A DNA stretch of 64,000 nt from Filifactor alocis ATCC 35896 (lineage in GTDB: Bacteria; Bacillota; Clostridia; Peptostreptococcales; Filifactoraceae), in assembly GCF_000163895.2 (NCBI RefSeq), contig NC_016630.1, positions 372,001 through 436,000 on the forward strand, in the 5' to 3' direction. The stretch's first letter is position 1; the number at the start of each line of letters is the position of its first letter. The position numbers and the translations under genes are program-made. Shown here piece after piece: positions 19,879 to 29,294 of this stretch. The notes beneath the pieces are model-generated. The model did not search any database and was not told where the DNA came from. It was given only the letters and a program-made list of their open reading frames with translations.

Positions 19879-20262
19879 CTATTCTACAACTGCATCCAAA
19901 TCAGAACTCTGTCCAGATGAAGATATAATTCTGATATACATTTTGTGAGGTAAAGCTACAATCATTTGTCCGCCTCTATTAATAAAACCCATTTTCATAC
20001 AAATCTTATGAGGAGTATTCGATTCTATCACTTCAACACCGCCATCATGTATCCAATAAACTTCATGACCACCTTTTCCATCAAAAAAATCAAATTTTTT
20101 ATCAAAATTACAATCAACTTTATAACTTGCCACTATCTTGCCATCATGAAATACTTCTATTATCTTCATTGATGTCTCTTTCTCAACGTTTGTAAAGTAC
20201 ATCCCGATACAAGCAAGTATAAAAATGATACAAATTATTATGATATCTCCTTTTTTTATCAT
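19879..20262 (-). CDS. NusG domain II-containing secreted/anchored protein
   Basis: 127 residues with an N-terminal transmembrane anchor (about 5-25, GDIIIICIIFILACIGMYF) and an extracytoplasmic beta-rich domain. The pattern EVFHDGKIVASYKV, then IEVIESNTPHKICMKMGFI-like segments and IVALPHKMYIRI, fits the stand-alone NusG_II family. It has no transcription-factor NGN/KOW core. It is adjacent to and upstream of the Gx transporter gene. Function unknown. Confidence 0.8.
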   Translation of the reverse strand: MIKKGDIIIICIIFILACIGMYFTNVEKETSMKIIEVFHDGKIVASYKVDCNFDKKFDFFDGKGGHEVYWIHDGGVEVIESNTPHKICMKMGFINRGGQMIVALPHKMYIRIISSSGQSSDLDAVVE

Positions 20263-20345
20263 GATAACACCGCTTTACTCAATCCTATATACCAACAATG
20301 ATTCCTTCACCAAAACACAAAATAAATTCATTCATAAATCAGTCA

Positions 20346-21962
20346 TTATTTTTCATCCAAAATAGAATTTGCTATATTCAGAGCATGGTCAGAAACCCTT
20401 TCCATATTACTACACAAATCTAAGAACATAATTCCGGATTCCGGATAACAAACATTTTTATTGAGACGAGCAATATGCGATGTTCGGCAATTTTTTTCAA
20501 TAATATCCACTTGAGTTTCCACTTGAGAAGTTTCTTCCACAAGCTTCAAATCTCCTGTTTCTCTTGCCTTCAAGGCAACATCTAAGGAACGGATGACATG
20601 TTCTCTGATTACTGCAATATCATTTAATGCCTCTTCCGAAAAATCCAACTCCCTCTCTATAACCAAAACCGCTAATTCTGCAATATTTTCCGCATGGTCC
20701 CCAACACGTTCAATATCATTTACAACATTAAACAAGCTATCTACTATTACTCTGTCGTGTTCTGATATGGTTTGATTGGATAACTTAATTAAATATGCAA
20801 CTAACTCCCGCTCTTTTCTATTAATCAACTTTTCCAAATCAAATGCTTTTTTTATGGATGCTTCATTTTTATTGACAAAACCATCTAACGCACTTTCAAC
20901 AGACTCTTTTGCCATATATCCCATATTCAGACATTCCGATATAGTATTATCTAATGCTATACTTGGTGTTTCCAACATACGATCATCCAGTCTTGTCATA
21001 TACGCTACTTGTTGTTTCTCAGCCTCTGTTTCAGGAACAATTTTTTGTGCAAACATCACAATAAAACCGGCAAAAGGAAACTGAACAATCACATTGATAA
21101 TATTAAAAAATGAGTGCGCATTCGCAATTTGTCTGGAAACAGAATTCGGATTCATTGAAACTACAATCTTCATAATAGGATAGCTCAATACAAAGCAGAA
21201 TAGAATTGTACCGATAATATTAAAAACCAAGTGCATAATAGCTGCTCTCTGTGCATTCTTACTTGCTCCTATACTGGAAATCAAGGCTGTCGTACATGTT
21301 CCGATATTGTCTCCATACAAAATAGGTAACGCTGATGAAAGAGGTAACAGTCCTTGTGAGGCAAGCGCTAACAATATCCCAATAGAAGCAGATGAACTTT
21401 GTAATACTAAAGTTAACACAAATCCCATTAAAATACCTAAAAATGTATTATGTCCAAAAAAAATTAATAAATTTCGAAAACTTTCGCAATCTCTTAAAGG
21501 TGCCATAGCACTCTTCATAAAATTCATTCCGACAAAAAGAATTCCAAAACCTATCAAAATTTCTGCAATATTCTTTGCTTTATTCGTTTTTTTTATGGTC
21601 ATCCACAAAACACCAATTCCTATCGATATCGGCGCCAGTGCCTCTAGATTAAAAGAAACAAGCTGTGCTGTAACCGTTGTTCCGACATTTGCACCCATAA
21701 TGATACCAATTGCCTGATTTAAGTTCATCAACCCCGCATTTACAAATCCTACCACCATAACAGTGGTCGCAGATGAGCTTTGTATAATCCCTGTGACAAA
21801 CAATCCTACTAAAACTGAAATGAATCTATTTTTTGTAAGCAAACCAATGATATGTTTCATTTTTTCACCGGCAGTCTTTTGTAATCCCTCTCCCATAAGA
21901 CTCATTCCATATAAAAACATTCCCAGTCCTGCAAAAAGCATAGGAACAATCTCTAATACCAT
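20346..21962 (-). CDS. Na+/phosphate cotransporter with PhoU-like C-terminus (NptA/YjbB type)
   Basis: 538 residues. Residues 1 to about 310 form a membrane domain with the two inverted Na/Pi repeats, visible as GIIQSSSATTVMVVGF and LVLQSSSASIGILLA. The C-terminal third is helical and PhoU-like, with the paired motifs NDIERVGDHAENIA and SNMERVSDHALNIA. It likely couples phosphate movement to sodium with cytoplasmic PhoU-type control. No pho or pst genes are adjacent. Confidence 0.93.
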   Translation of the reverse strand: MVLEIVPMLFAGLGMFLYGMSLMGEGLQKTAGEKMKHIIGLLTKNRFISVLVGLFVTGIIQSSSATTVMVVGFVNAGLMNLNQAIGIIMGANVGTTVTAQLVSFNLEALAPISIGIGVLWMTIKKTNKAKNIAEILIGFGILFVGMNFMKSAMAPLRDCESFRNLLIFFGHNTFLGILMGFVLTLVLQSSSASIGILLALASQGLLPLSSALPILYGDNIGTCTTALISSIGASKNAQRAAIMHLVFNIIGTILFCFVLSYPIMKIVVSMNPNSVSRQIANAHSFFNIINVIVQFPFAGFIVMFAQKIVPETEAEKQQVAYMTRLDDRMLETPSIALDNTISECLNMGYMAKESVESALDGFVNKNEASIKKAFDLEKLINRKERELVAYLIKLSNQTISEHDRVIVDSLFNVVNDIERVGDHAENIAELAVLVIERELDFSEEALNDIAVIREHVIRSLDVALKARETGDLKLVEETSQVETQVDIIEKNCRTSHIARLNKNVCYPESGIMFLDLCSNMERVSDHALNIANSILDEK

Positions 21963-21995
21963 TTTAGCCCCCTAAATCATACAAAATCATTAAAT

Positions 21996-22301
21996 TCACG
22001 ATATGCAACATAACACATCTTTAACATCGAAGTCAAATTCTAAAAAATCCATCACCTCTTGTGCAAGGATACTTTTTAGCAAAAAAAAGTCACGCTTTAA
22101 ATTCAAATCATCTTTTTGAATTTCCATACGTAATCTATTACGCACTCCCTTATCAGAATATCCGATATCCGTTTTATGAATCCACACCATTATTGTTGTA
22201 TGTGGATGATTCAGTTCTATTCTATCATTATTTTTAAAAATATGAAATAAAAAAGCATTTTCATAGGGAACAAAATCTTCCAACACAATATAATTTGACA
22301 T
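21996..22301 (-). CDS. Hypothetical protein, 101 residues
   Basis: I do not recognise this protein. It has no signal peptide or membrane helix. It is rich in aromatic and acidic residues (FDFDVKDVLCCIS at the end) with a central HPHTTIMVWIHK segment and RNRLRMEIQKDDLNLKRDFF. It lies between the DUF881 gene (21 bases upstream) and the Na/Pi cotransporter on the same strand, and its start follows a good purine-rich site, so it is probably expressed. Confidence 0.6.
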   Translation of the reverse strand: MSNYIVLEDFVPYENAFLFHIFKNNDRIELNHPHTTIMVWIHKTDIGYSDKGVRNRLRMEIQKDDLNLKRDFFLLKSILAQEVMDFLEFDFDVKDVLCCIS

Positions 22302-22322
22302 TATTTTATCTCCTTTGACAAC

Positions 22323-23072
22323 CTATCTCGAAGTAATTTGAGGTATTGGTTTCGAGATTCGTGTTTCTACTATCTCAATAGAAGGTACTTTCTTCACACT
22401 AACGTGAAACTGATACACTTTTTTCATAAACATTACTGTGACACTTTTTTTATCCAAAAAACGATATAATTTCTCACTATCTCCAATAATTTTCACTTCA
22501 TACTCAGGTCCAATCTCAGTATTATTGATATCCAAATGAGTCCCTGCCAATGTGATTCCCGATAAATTTGTAATCTGTTGACCATTGATAGAAATTGTCT
22601 CTGCACCGTTTAATCTCAATTCATTAATTAACAAGAGCAAAATTTTTTTATTCTCCATTTTTAGAGCAATATTTTCATCTTTTCCGGAATCAATGATAAG
22701 TATGACTCCTTCACCTGAAATTCTACTCTCTCCTGAAATCATCTTCAAATAAGTCACTCTTTTTTTGAGTTCTAAATAAGACTGACTTTCTCCGACTCTA
22801 TCACGCTCTAATTTTCTTTTCTGATGTTCCGCATGAAACACTTCTCGTTTCAAATGCTTGATTTCATACTTTTCCTGATTGATTTGATTTGTAATTTTTC
22901 GAACCGGATAAGAAAGTTCTCTACTCGTATTAGCAGCACTATTAATTTGCATTCCAACTAAAACGCCCACCAAAGTCGCCATCACAAAAATATATGTTTT
23001 ACCATATTTTATATGTGTTAAAATATTATGGAATTGAAATAAATTTCTACCTAATTTGTTTTGCAACTTCAT
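22323..23072 (-). CDS. DUF881 family protein (YlxW/YlxX-like)
   Basis: 249 residues: a short cytoplasmic N-terminus, one transmembrane helix (about 28-46, TYIFVMATLVGVLVGMQI), a coiled coil (about 55-110) and a DUF881 domain. The domain shows SGEGVILIIDSGKDEN, LLINELRLNGAETISINGQQ and GPEYEVKIIG. DUF881 proteins in Bacillota are often encoded near division genes; here engB is upstream. The C-terminal extension after about residue 215 seems specific. Function unknown. Confidence 0.85.
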   Translation of the reverse strand: MKLQNKLGRNLFQFHNILTHIKYGKTYIFVMATLVGVLVGMQINSAANTSRELSYPVRKITNQINQEKYEIKHLKREVFHAEHQKRKLERDRVGESQSYLELKKRVTYLKMISGESRISGEGVILIIDSGKDENIALKMENKKILLLLINELRLNGAETISINGQQITNLSGITLAGTHLDINNTEIGPEYEVKIIGDSEKLYRFLDKKSVTVMFMKKVYQFHVSVKKVPSIEIVETRISKPIPQITSR

Positions 23073-23126
23073 TCACATCCAACTTTCATTAACCTCATTT
23101 GGCTAAAACAACCCAATACATAAAAA

Positions 23127-23738
23127 CTACTCTTCGTCTATTTGCACTCCATTCTCTGCAAATATGTCAATAATTTTGCTCCAAATTTCTTCCTTCCCCG
23201 TTTTTTTCAATGAAGAAATCATAAATACATCTTCACCGCTTAACAAATTTAATTTCTTTCGGATAACCGAAATGTTTTTCTGTAATTGACTACGATTGAT
23301 TTTATCAGACTTAGTAGCAATCACAGTTATCGGAATGTTCCAATGATGAGCAAATTGATACATTTGAACATCACTGTCTTTTGGTTCATGACGAATATCT
23401 ACAAGCAAAAACAAATGAATCAAATTAGGAGATTCAATAAAATATCTCTCCATCATTTTTCCCCAACCCTCTTGTTCCTCCTTAGAAAGTTTAGCATATC
23501 CATATCCAGGCAGATCAACAAAATAAAACTGTTCATTCACACTATAAAAATTAATCGTTCTTGTCTTTCCCGGACTTTGGCTTACCCTGGCAATACTTTT
23601 TCTATTCAACAAAGTATTAATTGCAGAAGATTTTCCTACATTTGATCTTCCTACAAAAGCAACCTGTAAAAAATCATCCTTGGGATAATGCTTTGGACTT
23701 GTTGCACTTAAATTCATCTCCACACTTTTTATTTTCAT
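23127..23738 (-). CDS. engB: Ribosome biogenesis GTPase EngB (YsxC/YihA)
   Basis: A TRAFAC GTPase of 203 residues required for 50S subunit assembly. It has G1 GRSNVGKSSAINTLL (about residues 30-44), a switch region with KTRTINFY, G3 DLPGYGYAKLSKEEQEGWG, G4 TKSDK and G5 ISSLKKTG. It follows lon with 68 bases between them, the lon-engB order common in Bacillota. A strong hairpin lies in the gap. Confidence 0.96.
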   Translation of the reverse strand: MKIKSVEMNLSATSPKHYPKDDFLQVAFVGRSNVGKSSAINTLLNRKSIARVSQSPGKTRTINFYSVNEQFYFVDLPGYGYAKLSKEEQEGWGKMMERYFIESPNLIHLFLLVDIRHEPKDSDVQMYQFAHHWNIPITVIATKSDKINRSQLQKNISVIRKKLNLLSGEDVFMISSLKKTGKEEIWSKIIDIFAENGVQIDEE

Positions 23739-23761
23739 AGTCTACTCCCTTATATCGCAAT

Positions 23762-23790
23762 GGAAACAACTGCAAAATACAGTTGTTTCC
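23762..23790. other. Perfect 11-bp hairpin between lon and engB
   Basis: Arms 23762-23772 (GGAAACAACTG) and 23780-23790 pair perfectly around CAAAATA. No T run follows on either strand, so it is not a standard terminator. It may be an mRNA processing or stability element that sets lon and engB expression apart. Confidence 0.5.
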
Positions 23791-23806
23791 GATAACTAAA
23801 ACTATT

Positions 23807-26128
23807 CTATTGTAGTAACGCAATATCCAGCACTTCTTTCATTTCCTTTACAAAATGAAAACAAATACCCTCTCTTACATGGACCGGAATCTCTTCAACA
23901 TCTTTTTGATTATCAAACGGCAGAATAATCTCCCTCACATTAGCACGATATGCAGCAAGAACCTTCTCTTTGATTCCTCCTACAGCCAGTACTTTTCCTC
24001 TCAAAGTGATTTCTCCTGTCATAGAAATTCTAGGTTTTACAGGTATTTTAGCTACAGCAGAAAGCATAGCTGTAGTCATGGAAATCCCTGCAGAAGGTCC
24101 ATCTTTCGGAATTGCACCTTCAGGAATATGAATATGCAAATCAAAATTTTTATAAAAATCCGATTCTATTCCATATTCTTCTGCAATCATTCTGAGATAG
24201 GAGTGTCCTGCTTTTGCGGATTCTTTCATTACATCTCCCAATTTTCCTGTTAATTCTAATTTTCCTGTTCCTTTTAAGCAAACCACTTCAATATTTAAAG
24301 TTTCTCCTCCGACTTGAGTCCAAGCCATCCCATTGACACTTCCGATTTGTGCTTCCTCATCAGCAACATCATGTCGAAATTTTATTTTGCCCAAATAAGA
24401 TTCTATATTTTTCAAAGAAACAGTTACGCTTCTTTTCTTACTGTTTTTCACCTTTTCGACAGCACATTTTCTGCATAATTTTCCAATTTCCCGTTCCAAT
24501 CCTCTCACTCCGGATTCACGAGTATACCCACCAATCACACATCGCAGTGTATCTTCATTCATTTTCAAGTATTTTGGACTCAATCCATTTTCCTTACAAA
24601 CTTTTGGAATCAAAAAGTCTTGGGCAATGCAAATTTTTTCTTCCTCTGTGTATCCGCTCACTTCAATCAATTCCATTCTATCCAACAAAGGACGAGGAAT
24701 CCCTGAAATAGAATTTGCCGTTGTAATAAATAATACTTTAGATAAATCGAAAGGAAGTTCCAGATAATGATCCGTAAATTCCTTGTTTTGTTCAGGATCT
24801 AGCACTTCCAACATAGCAGAAGCCGGATCACCTCTAAAATCTGATGCCATTTTATCAATTTCATCAAATAAGAATACAGGATTATTCACTTTCACATCCT
24901 TTATTGATGACATTACTCTTCCGGGAATAGCTCCAATATAAGTTCTTCGATGTCCTCTAATCTCTGCTTCATCTCTAACTCCTCCCAAAGAAACACGAAC
25001 AAACTCTCTGTTCAAAGCATGAGCCACAGAGCGAGCAATAGATGTTTTCCCAACTCCAGGAGGTCCTACAAGACATATAATAGGCGCTTTCAAACTTGTT
25101 GATAACTGTCTCACCGCCAAAAATTCCAATATTCTCTCTTTTACCTTCAGCAGTCCATAATGTTCCTCATTCAAAATATGTTCGGCTTTTTCGATATTCA
25201 TACTATCCTCTGTACGATTATTCCACGGTAAATCAAACACCATCTCTAAGTAACTTCGTAATACACTACTCTCAGCAGACATGGAAGGTAATTTTGCATA
25301 TCTTTTAATCTCTTTTTGTATCTTTTCCCTAACAAAATCACTCACTTCTAGATTCTCTAATTTTTCAGCATATTCTTCAGCTTCATCAGAAATACTTTCT
25401 TCACCCAATTCTTTTTGAATCGCTTTCACTTGTTCTCTTAAATAATACTCTTTTTGAAAATGATTAATTTGATTCTTGACTTCTTCTTCAATTTTTAACT
25501 CAATTTCCAGTATTTCCAATTCATTTAACAAAACTACATGAAGCAACTTCAGCCTTTCAAAAGGAAGATATTCTTCTAACAATTCTTGCTTCAACAACGG
25601 TTTTAAATACAAATAGGAAATAATCAAGTCAGAAAAAATAGAAATATCATCAAGCTCTTCCAATCCCAATAAAACTTCGGGAGAAATACGATTTTCCAAC
25701 TGAACATATCTTTCAAAAAGTTCAAATACGACTCTTCTCAACGCTTCTTCTTCCTGAGTAATTTCGTGTAAATCTTCAGGAAGTCGCTCCACATTAGCTA
25801 TAAAACAGGGTTCATCCTCTTCAAAGTTCAAAATTCTTGCTCTTTGCTGTCCTTCCACCAACACTTTCACCGTATTGCCCGGCAAACGAAGCATTTGTTT
25901 CACCCTACTTATGGTTCCTATTCTAAATACATCATCCTCAGTAGGCAAATCAATATCTGCTCTTTTCTGAGAAACCAAAAAAACAATTTGATCTTCCTCC
26001 ATTGCTTTTTCTATAGCAGCAATTGATCTTTCTCTTCCTATATCAAAATGTGAAATTGTACTTGGAAAAACACTCATTCCCCTTAGCATAATAACCGGCA
26101 ATTTCATTTTCTTACTTCTTCTTCCCAT
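23807..26128 (-). CDS. lon: ATP-dependent protease La (LonA)
   Basis: A 773-residue AAA+ serine protease degrading misfolded and regulatory proteins. The N-terminal substrate domain begins [20 protein letters not shown]. The ATPase has Walker [19 protein letters not shown] (about residues 345-362) and Walker [12 protein letters not shown]. The protease has the catalytic Ser in [15 protein letters not shown] and the lysine downstream ([13 protein letters not shown]). Length is normal for LonA. The ATG follows AGGAG. It is followed by engB. I see no CIRCE or CtsR site upstream. Confidence 0.97.
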   Translation of the reverse strand: MGRRSKKMKLPVIMLRGMSVFPSTISHFDIGRERSIAAIEKAMEEDQIVFLVSQKRADIDLPTEDDVFRIGTISRVKQMLRLPGNTVKVLVEGQQRARILNFEEDEPCFIANVERLPEDLHEITQEEEALRRVVFELFERYVQLENRISPEVLLGLEELDDISIFSDLIISYLYLKPLLKQELLEEYLPFERLKLLHVVLLNELEILEIELKIEEEVKNQINHFQKEYYLREQVKAIQKELGEESISDEAEEYAEKLENLEVSDFVREKIQKEIKRYAKLPSMSAESSVLRSYLEMVFDLPWNNRTEDSMNIEKAEHILNEEHYGLLKVKERILEFLAVRQLSTSLKAPIICLVGPPGVGKTSIARSVAHALNREFVRVSLGGVRDEAEIRGHRRTYIGAIPGRVMSSIKDVKVNNPVFLFDEIDKMASDFRGDPASAMLEVLDPEQNKEFTDHYLELPFDLSKVLFITTANSISGIPRPLLDRMELIEVSGYTEEEKICIAQDFLIPKVCKENGLSPKYLKMNEDTLRCVIGGYTRESGVRGLEREIGKLCRKCAVEKVKNSKKRSVTVSLKNIESYLGKIKFRHDVADEEAQIGSVNGMAWTQVGGETLNIEVVCLKGTGKLELTGKLGDVMKESAKAGHSYLRMIAEEYGIESDFYKNFDLHIHIPEGAIPKDGPSAGISMTTAMLSAVAKIPVKPRISMTGEITLRGKVLAVGGIKEKVLAAYRANVREIILPFDNQKDVEEIPVHVREGICFHFVKEMKEVLDIALLQ

Positions 26129-26149
26129 TCTAAAATACTCCTATCTATT

Positions 26150-26177
26150 CTTATAAAAAGTGTATTAATTTAATCAA
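26150..26177 (-). promoter_or_regulatory. Candidate sigma-A promoter for lon
   Basis: Minus-strand TTGATT (26172-26177) and TATAAG (26150-26155) are separated by 16 bases. The start would lie about 15 bases before the lon ATG region. Both hexamers are one or two bases off consensus. Confidence 0.5.
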
Positions 26178-27007
26178 TAATAAAAATATATCCGTCTATA
26201 TTAAATAACATCCTTCCATTATATTGCAAAACGATACTTACTCAAAGTTATCATTTTTTTAAATATTGTTCAATACTTTTTTGTATTTTCAATTATCTCG
26301 CGTGCTACAAATCTTATTATTTATAACAAACAAAATCATTCTCTTTTTACTTTTGTAATTGTTTCTCTTAGATTAAAAAATACATTAATTATTTTTTTCT
26401 CACACTAATGATACCATATTTATCATTTAATATTCTCCGTTTACAGAGATATTTTGTTTTCATATTTAAAATCTCAAATCTTCTTTTAAAAAAATACTAT
26501 AAAATTTTTTCTGACATAAGATTTTTAAAAATAATTATTTCCCTTTGTAAAAAATATCTTTTTTTGTAAAACTTATCCACAAATATATTTGAAAATCGCC
26601 ATTTTCAGGCTTTATAACGTTTCAAAAACCAATACGATTATTCCATTTTTTTTATTAAAGATTGGTTTTTTCTATCAAAAACTTTGATTTTATGCGATTT
26701 TTGTGGATTTTATACAATTTTTTCGAGTTTTTCCGAACATTAAATAAAATTTCTACATAAATGTATGAAATTTTATTTAATGTTATTTCTGTTTCATTTA
26801 ATGAAAATTTTTATCCACAGGCTATATCATTGCATTTTCCAATCATACAAAACTTTTTAAAAAATTACAAAAAAATTTTTTATTTTTTAAAAAAAAAAGG
26901 ATTTATTCAATATTTGTAGAATGATAACAATATATAAAGAATATAAACTTATCTACCATCAAATTATAAATTACACGACCGATGTTTGTCGTACTGATAT
27001 AAATCTA
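26178..27007. other. Very AT-rich gene-free gap with DnaA-box-like sites and a long palindrome
   Basis: No supportable gene. TTATCCACA (consensus DnaA box) occurs at 26573-26581 and at 26811-26819, and a weaker inverted TGTGGATTT at 26702-26710. Between them sits a palindrome with perfect 17-base arms at 26736-26752 and 26768-26784. Inside its loop is a second 5-bp pair, so most of 26736-26784 can fold back. Long A/T runs flank it. A short ACGAC/GTCGT inverted repeat (26975-26992) precedes the next gene. Confidence 0.6.
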
Positions 27008-27015
27008 AAGGGGGG

Positions 27016-27321
27016 ATGGATTTGATACAGTCTGTTGTTTTAGTTTTTTTCTCGTTTTCAATTTTATTTGCTTTTATAAATTTACTTTATATAATAGCAA
27101 CTGCTATGGAAATTCCGCAAAGTACTTATGTAAAATCTAAGAAAACTGAATCTTATGAGTATGTAACACGTCAAAGAAAAAATCGTCATACCCCTCAACC
27201 AAGCAATACATATTCTGCTTTTACTACTAAAAAAGTAAAGCAAACGGTAACACACCCCCGTTCATATAAAAAATATGTTAAGCAAGGTTCAAATTCCAAT
27301 AAAATCAAAAATAGATATTAA
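27016..27321 (+). CDS. Hypothetical single-helix membrane protein with basic tail
   Basis: Up to 101 residues. One N-terminal transmembrane helix (about 5-29, VVLVFFSFSILFAFINLLYI) is followed by a strongly basic, probably cytoplasmic tail rich in Lys, Arg, Thr and Ser. I do not recognise a family. The Shine-Dalgarno AAAGGGGGG directly abuts the ATG at 27016, too close for it. TTG at 27022 (third codon) is better spaced, so that may be the true start. It is alone on the plus strand beside the AT-rich gap and has its own terminator, so it is probably a real one-gene transcript. Confidence 0.6.
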   Translation: MDLIQSVVLVFFSFSILFAFINLLYIIATAMEIPQSTYVKSKKTESYEYVTRQRKNRHTPQPSNTYSAFTTKKVKQTVTHPRSYKKYVKQGSNSNKIKNRY

Positions 27322-27335
27322 TCAGTTTATAAAGA

Positions 27336-27369
27336 AGTATTCCTTACCTTAAATAAGGAATATTTTTTT
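27336..27369 (+). terminator. Intrinsic terminator of the small membrane protein gene
   Basis: Arms 27336-27346 and 27354-27364 pair over 11 bases with one G-U, followed by a run of T to 27369. It directly follows the stop codon of the plus-strand gene. Confidence 0.85.
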
Positions 27370-27380
27370 GAACAAAAATA

Positions 27381-27429
27381 AAAAAAGTGTAGAGCATATA
27401 ACTTTATATCAAAGTTCCACCCTCTACAC
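27381..27429 (-). terminator. Intrinsic terminator of the SpoVB-like gene
   Basis: GTGTAGAG (27387-27394) pairs with CTCTACAC (27422-27429), and an inner AACTTT/AAAGTT stem lies in the loop. On the minus strand the stem is followed by TTTTTTATTTTT. It ends the transcript of the flippase gene. Confidence 0.85.
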
Positions 27430-27451
27430 CTCTATCTCTACAAAGTTTCTT

Positions 27452-29086
27452 TTATACAATTTTTAATTTTTTAAATAAAGAAATAATTTTTTGTCCCTTC
27501 GATAGATTTCGAAGATCGTCTTCCTCTATAATTTTACATTTTATTAAAGCAACGATATAAAATATTCCGGCAAACACAATTCCAATCATTGTAGCAAACT
27601 TGTTTGCTGCAGAAACGGATATGGCAACAGAAAATGCTATAGACGCCACTTTATAACTTATCCTTGCAATGAACCCCATAAGAAGTGTTACTACTATCGG
27701 TCTAACAAGTATTTTTTTATAATCAAATTCTAACATTAAAAATTTCTTTACAGCAATAAAATCTAAGAAAGCAGAAATTACATAGGCAACCACAGTACCA
27801 ATTGCTGCACCTTTTACTCCAAACCGTTCATTTGTAGTCAATAAATAAGTAATTATTACTTTGAATACAACACCTATCATAAGGTTTAGTACAGGAAGAT
27901 GTGCTTTTCCGACCCCTTGCAAAATAGCAGTCAAAACTTGAATCAAACTCAAAAAGACTACTCCCAAAGCAGCTATAAACAAAATTTGTCCTGCTAACTG
28001 ACTTGGCTCTTTCGGAAACAACAAATTCATAATAGGTTCTGACAAAGACATCAAGCCAATTCCTGTCGGCAATCCAATCAACAACGCCATTCGGATGGAT
28101 AATACAACATTTCTTTCTGCAGATTCAATATTATTTCTGGAGTACTCATAAGATATAATAGGAACAATACTCATAGCAATTGCTGATATCATAATAGACG
28201 GTAAATTCACCATAGTAGTCGCCATACCACTTAACTGCCCCAACATAGAATTTGCCTCTAATTCACCAACCCCCGTCTTCATCAGCAATCCAATTACCAT
28301 GCTTGCATCAATAAAATCCATAATCGGCTTTACTAATGCTCCAATAATAACCGGTATCGCAATAATTAAAAGTTCTTTAACAATACGAACAGAATGTTCT
28401 TTTTCATAACAGTCCTCAACTTGAGACTCTGAATTCAAAGTTTTCTTTTCTCTTAAATAGAACCATATCATAGCCAGCAATCCAAGAAATGCCCCTCCGG
28501 TTGCACCGAACGAAGCACCTGCCGCGCCGTATTCTACGCCTTTTTTTACCATAATAAGCGCTAAAGTTAATCCCAGTATCACTCTGCCCATTTGCTCCAT
28601 AAGCTGAGAAATTGCAGAGGGAAACATTGTATTTCTTCCTTGAAAAAATCCTCTGTATGCTGACATAATCGGTACAAAGAACAATGCTAAAGACAATGCT
28701 TTTAATGAATAGACAGCCTTTGGATTTTCCAGCATATTTCTTGCCAAGAAATCTGATGACAAAAATAATCCTGACGAAGTAATAATACCTATTACAACCA
28801 TTAAAGGTAAAATAACATAAAAAATTTCATTTGCCCCTTTTAGATTTCCCTTCGCCCTTCTTTCAGCTACCATCTTAGAGATTGCAATCGGAAAACCTGA
28901 AGTTGCAATTGCTAACAACATGACATAGATTGGATATGCAGAACTGTAATATCCCATCCCGGTAGAAGCAATAATAGAAACCAACGGAATTTTAAAAATT
29001 GCTCCCAAAACTTTTACTATAATACCAGCTATTCCCAATATTGCTGCACCCTTAATAAAACTTCCTTGAATTGTTTGATTTTCCAA
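27452..29086 (-). CDS. Polysaccharide/lipid flippase of the SpoVB-MurJ (MOP/MATE) superfamily
   Basis: About 544 residues with 12 to 14 hydrophobic segments. It starts GSFIKGAAILGIAGIIVKVL and contains SAYPIYVMLLAIATSGFPIAI, AYRGFFQGRNTMFPSAISQ and ILQGVGKAHLPVLNLMIGVV, the pattern of stage V sporulation protein B and its relatives. Members flip undecaprenyl-linked precursors across the membrane. GGGAGGTG best fits the TTG at 29084-29086. A terminator follows. SpoVB-like versus a lipid II flippase cannot be told apart here. Confidence 0.9.
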   Translation of the reverse strand: MENQTIQGSFIKGAAILGIAGIIVKVLGAIFKIPLVSIIASTGMGYYSSAYPIYVMLLAIATSGFPIAISKMVAERRAKGNLKGANEIFYVILPLMVVIGIITSSGLFLSSDFLARNMLENPKAVYSLKALSLALFFVPIMSAYRGFFQGRNTMFPSAISQLMEQMGRVILGLTLALIMVKKGVEYGAAGASFGATGGAFLGLLAMIWFYLREKKTLNSESQVEDCYEKEHSVRIVKELLIIAIPVIIGALVKPIMDFIDASMVIGLLMKTGVGELEANSMLGQLSGMATTMVNLPSIMISAIAMSIVPIISYEYSRNNIESAERNVVLSIRMALLIGLPTGIGLMSLSEPIMNLLFPKEPSQLAGQILFIAALGVVFLSLIQVLTAILQGVGKAHLPVLNLMIGVVFKVIITYLLTTNERFGVKGAAIGTVVAYVISAFLDFIAVKKFLMLEFDYKKILVRPIVVTLLMGFIARISYKVASIAFSVAISVSAANKFATMIGIVFAGIFYIVALIKCKIIEEDDLRNLSKGQKIISLFKKLKIV

Positions 29087-29232
29087 ACAAACACCTCCCA
29101 ATAGTATTATTTATCAAATATAAAAATTTTCAGTGCAATTTTTCAATTTTTATACAGGAGTTCATCAACTCTATTGTTAATGTATTTCTAATCAACGATT
29201 GTTATTATAATGAATTTGGAATGATTTATCAA

Positions 29233-29275
29233 CAAAAAAAGTACTTTAGTATTTTTATATACCTTAAAGTACCTT
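29233..29275 (-). terminator. Probable intrinsic terminator after the PrsA-like gene
   Basis: AAAGTACTTTA (29238-29248) pairs with 29265-29275 with one G-U position. On the minus strand the stem is followed by a T run (29234-29240 read in reverse). It lies 20 bases beyond the foldase stop codon. Confidence 0.7.
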
Positions 29276-29294
29276 CTTTGCTTCTTACAAAAGT

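Noticed and set aside
26129..27015. Chromosomal replication origin
   Set aside because: DnaA boxes and AT richness fit, but dnaA/dnaN are absent and gene direction does not switch here. I report the boxes without calling an origin.
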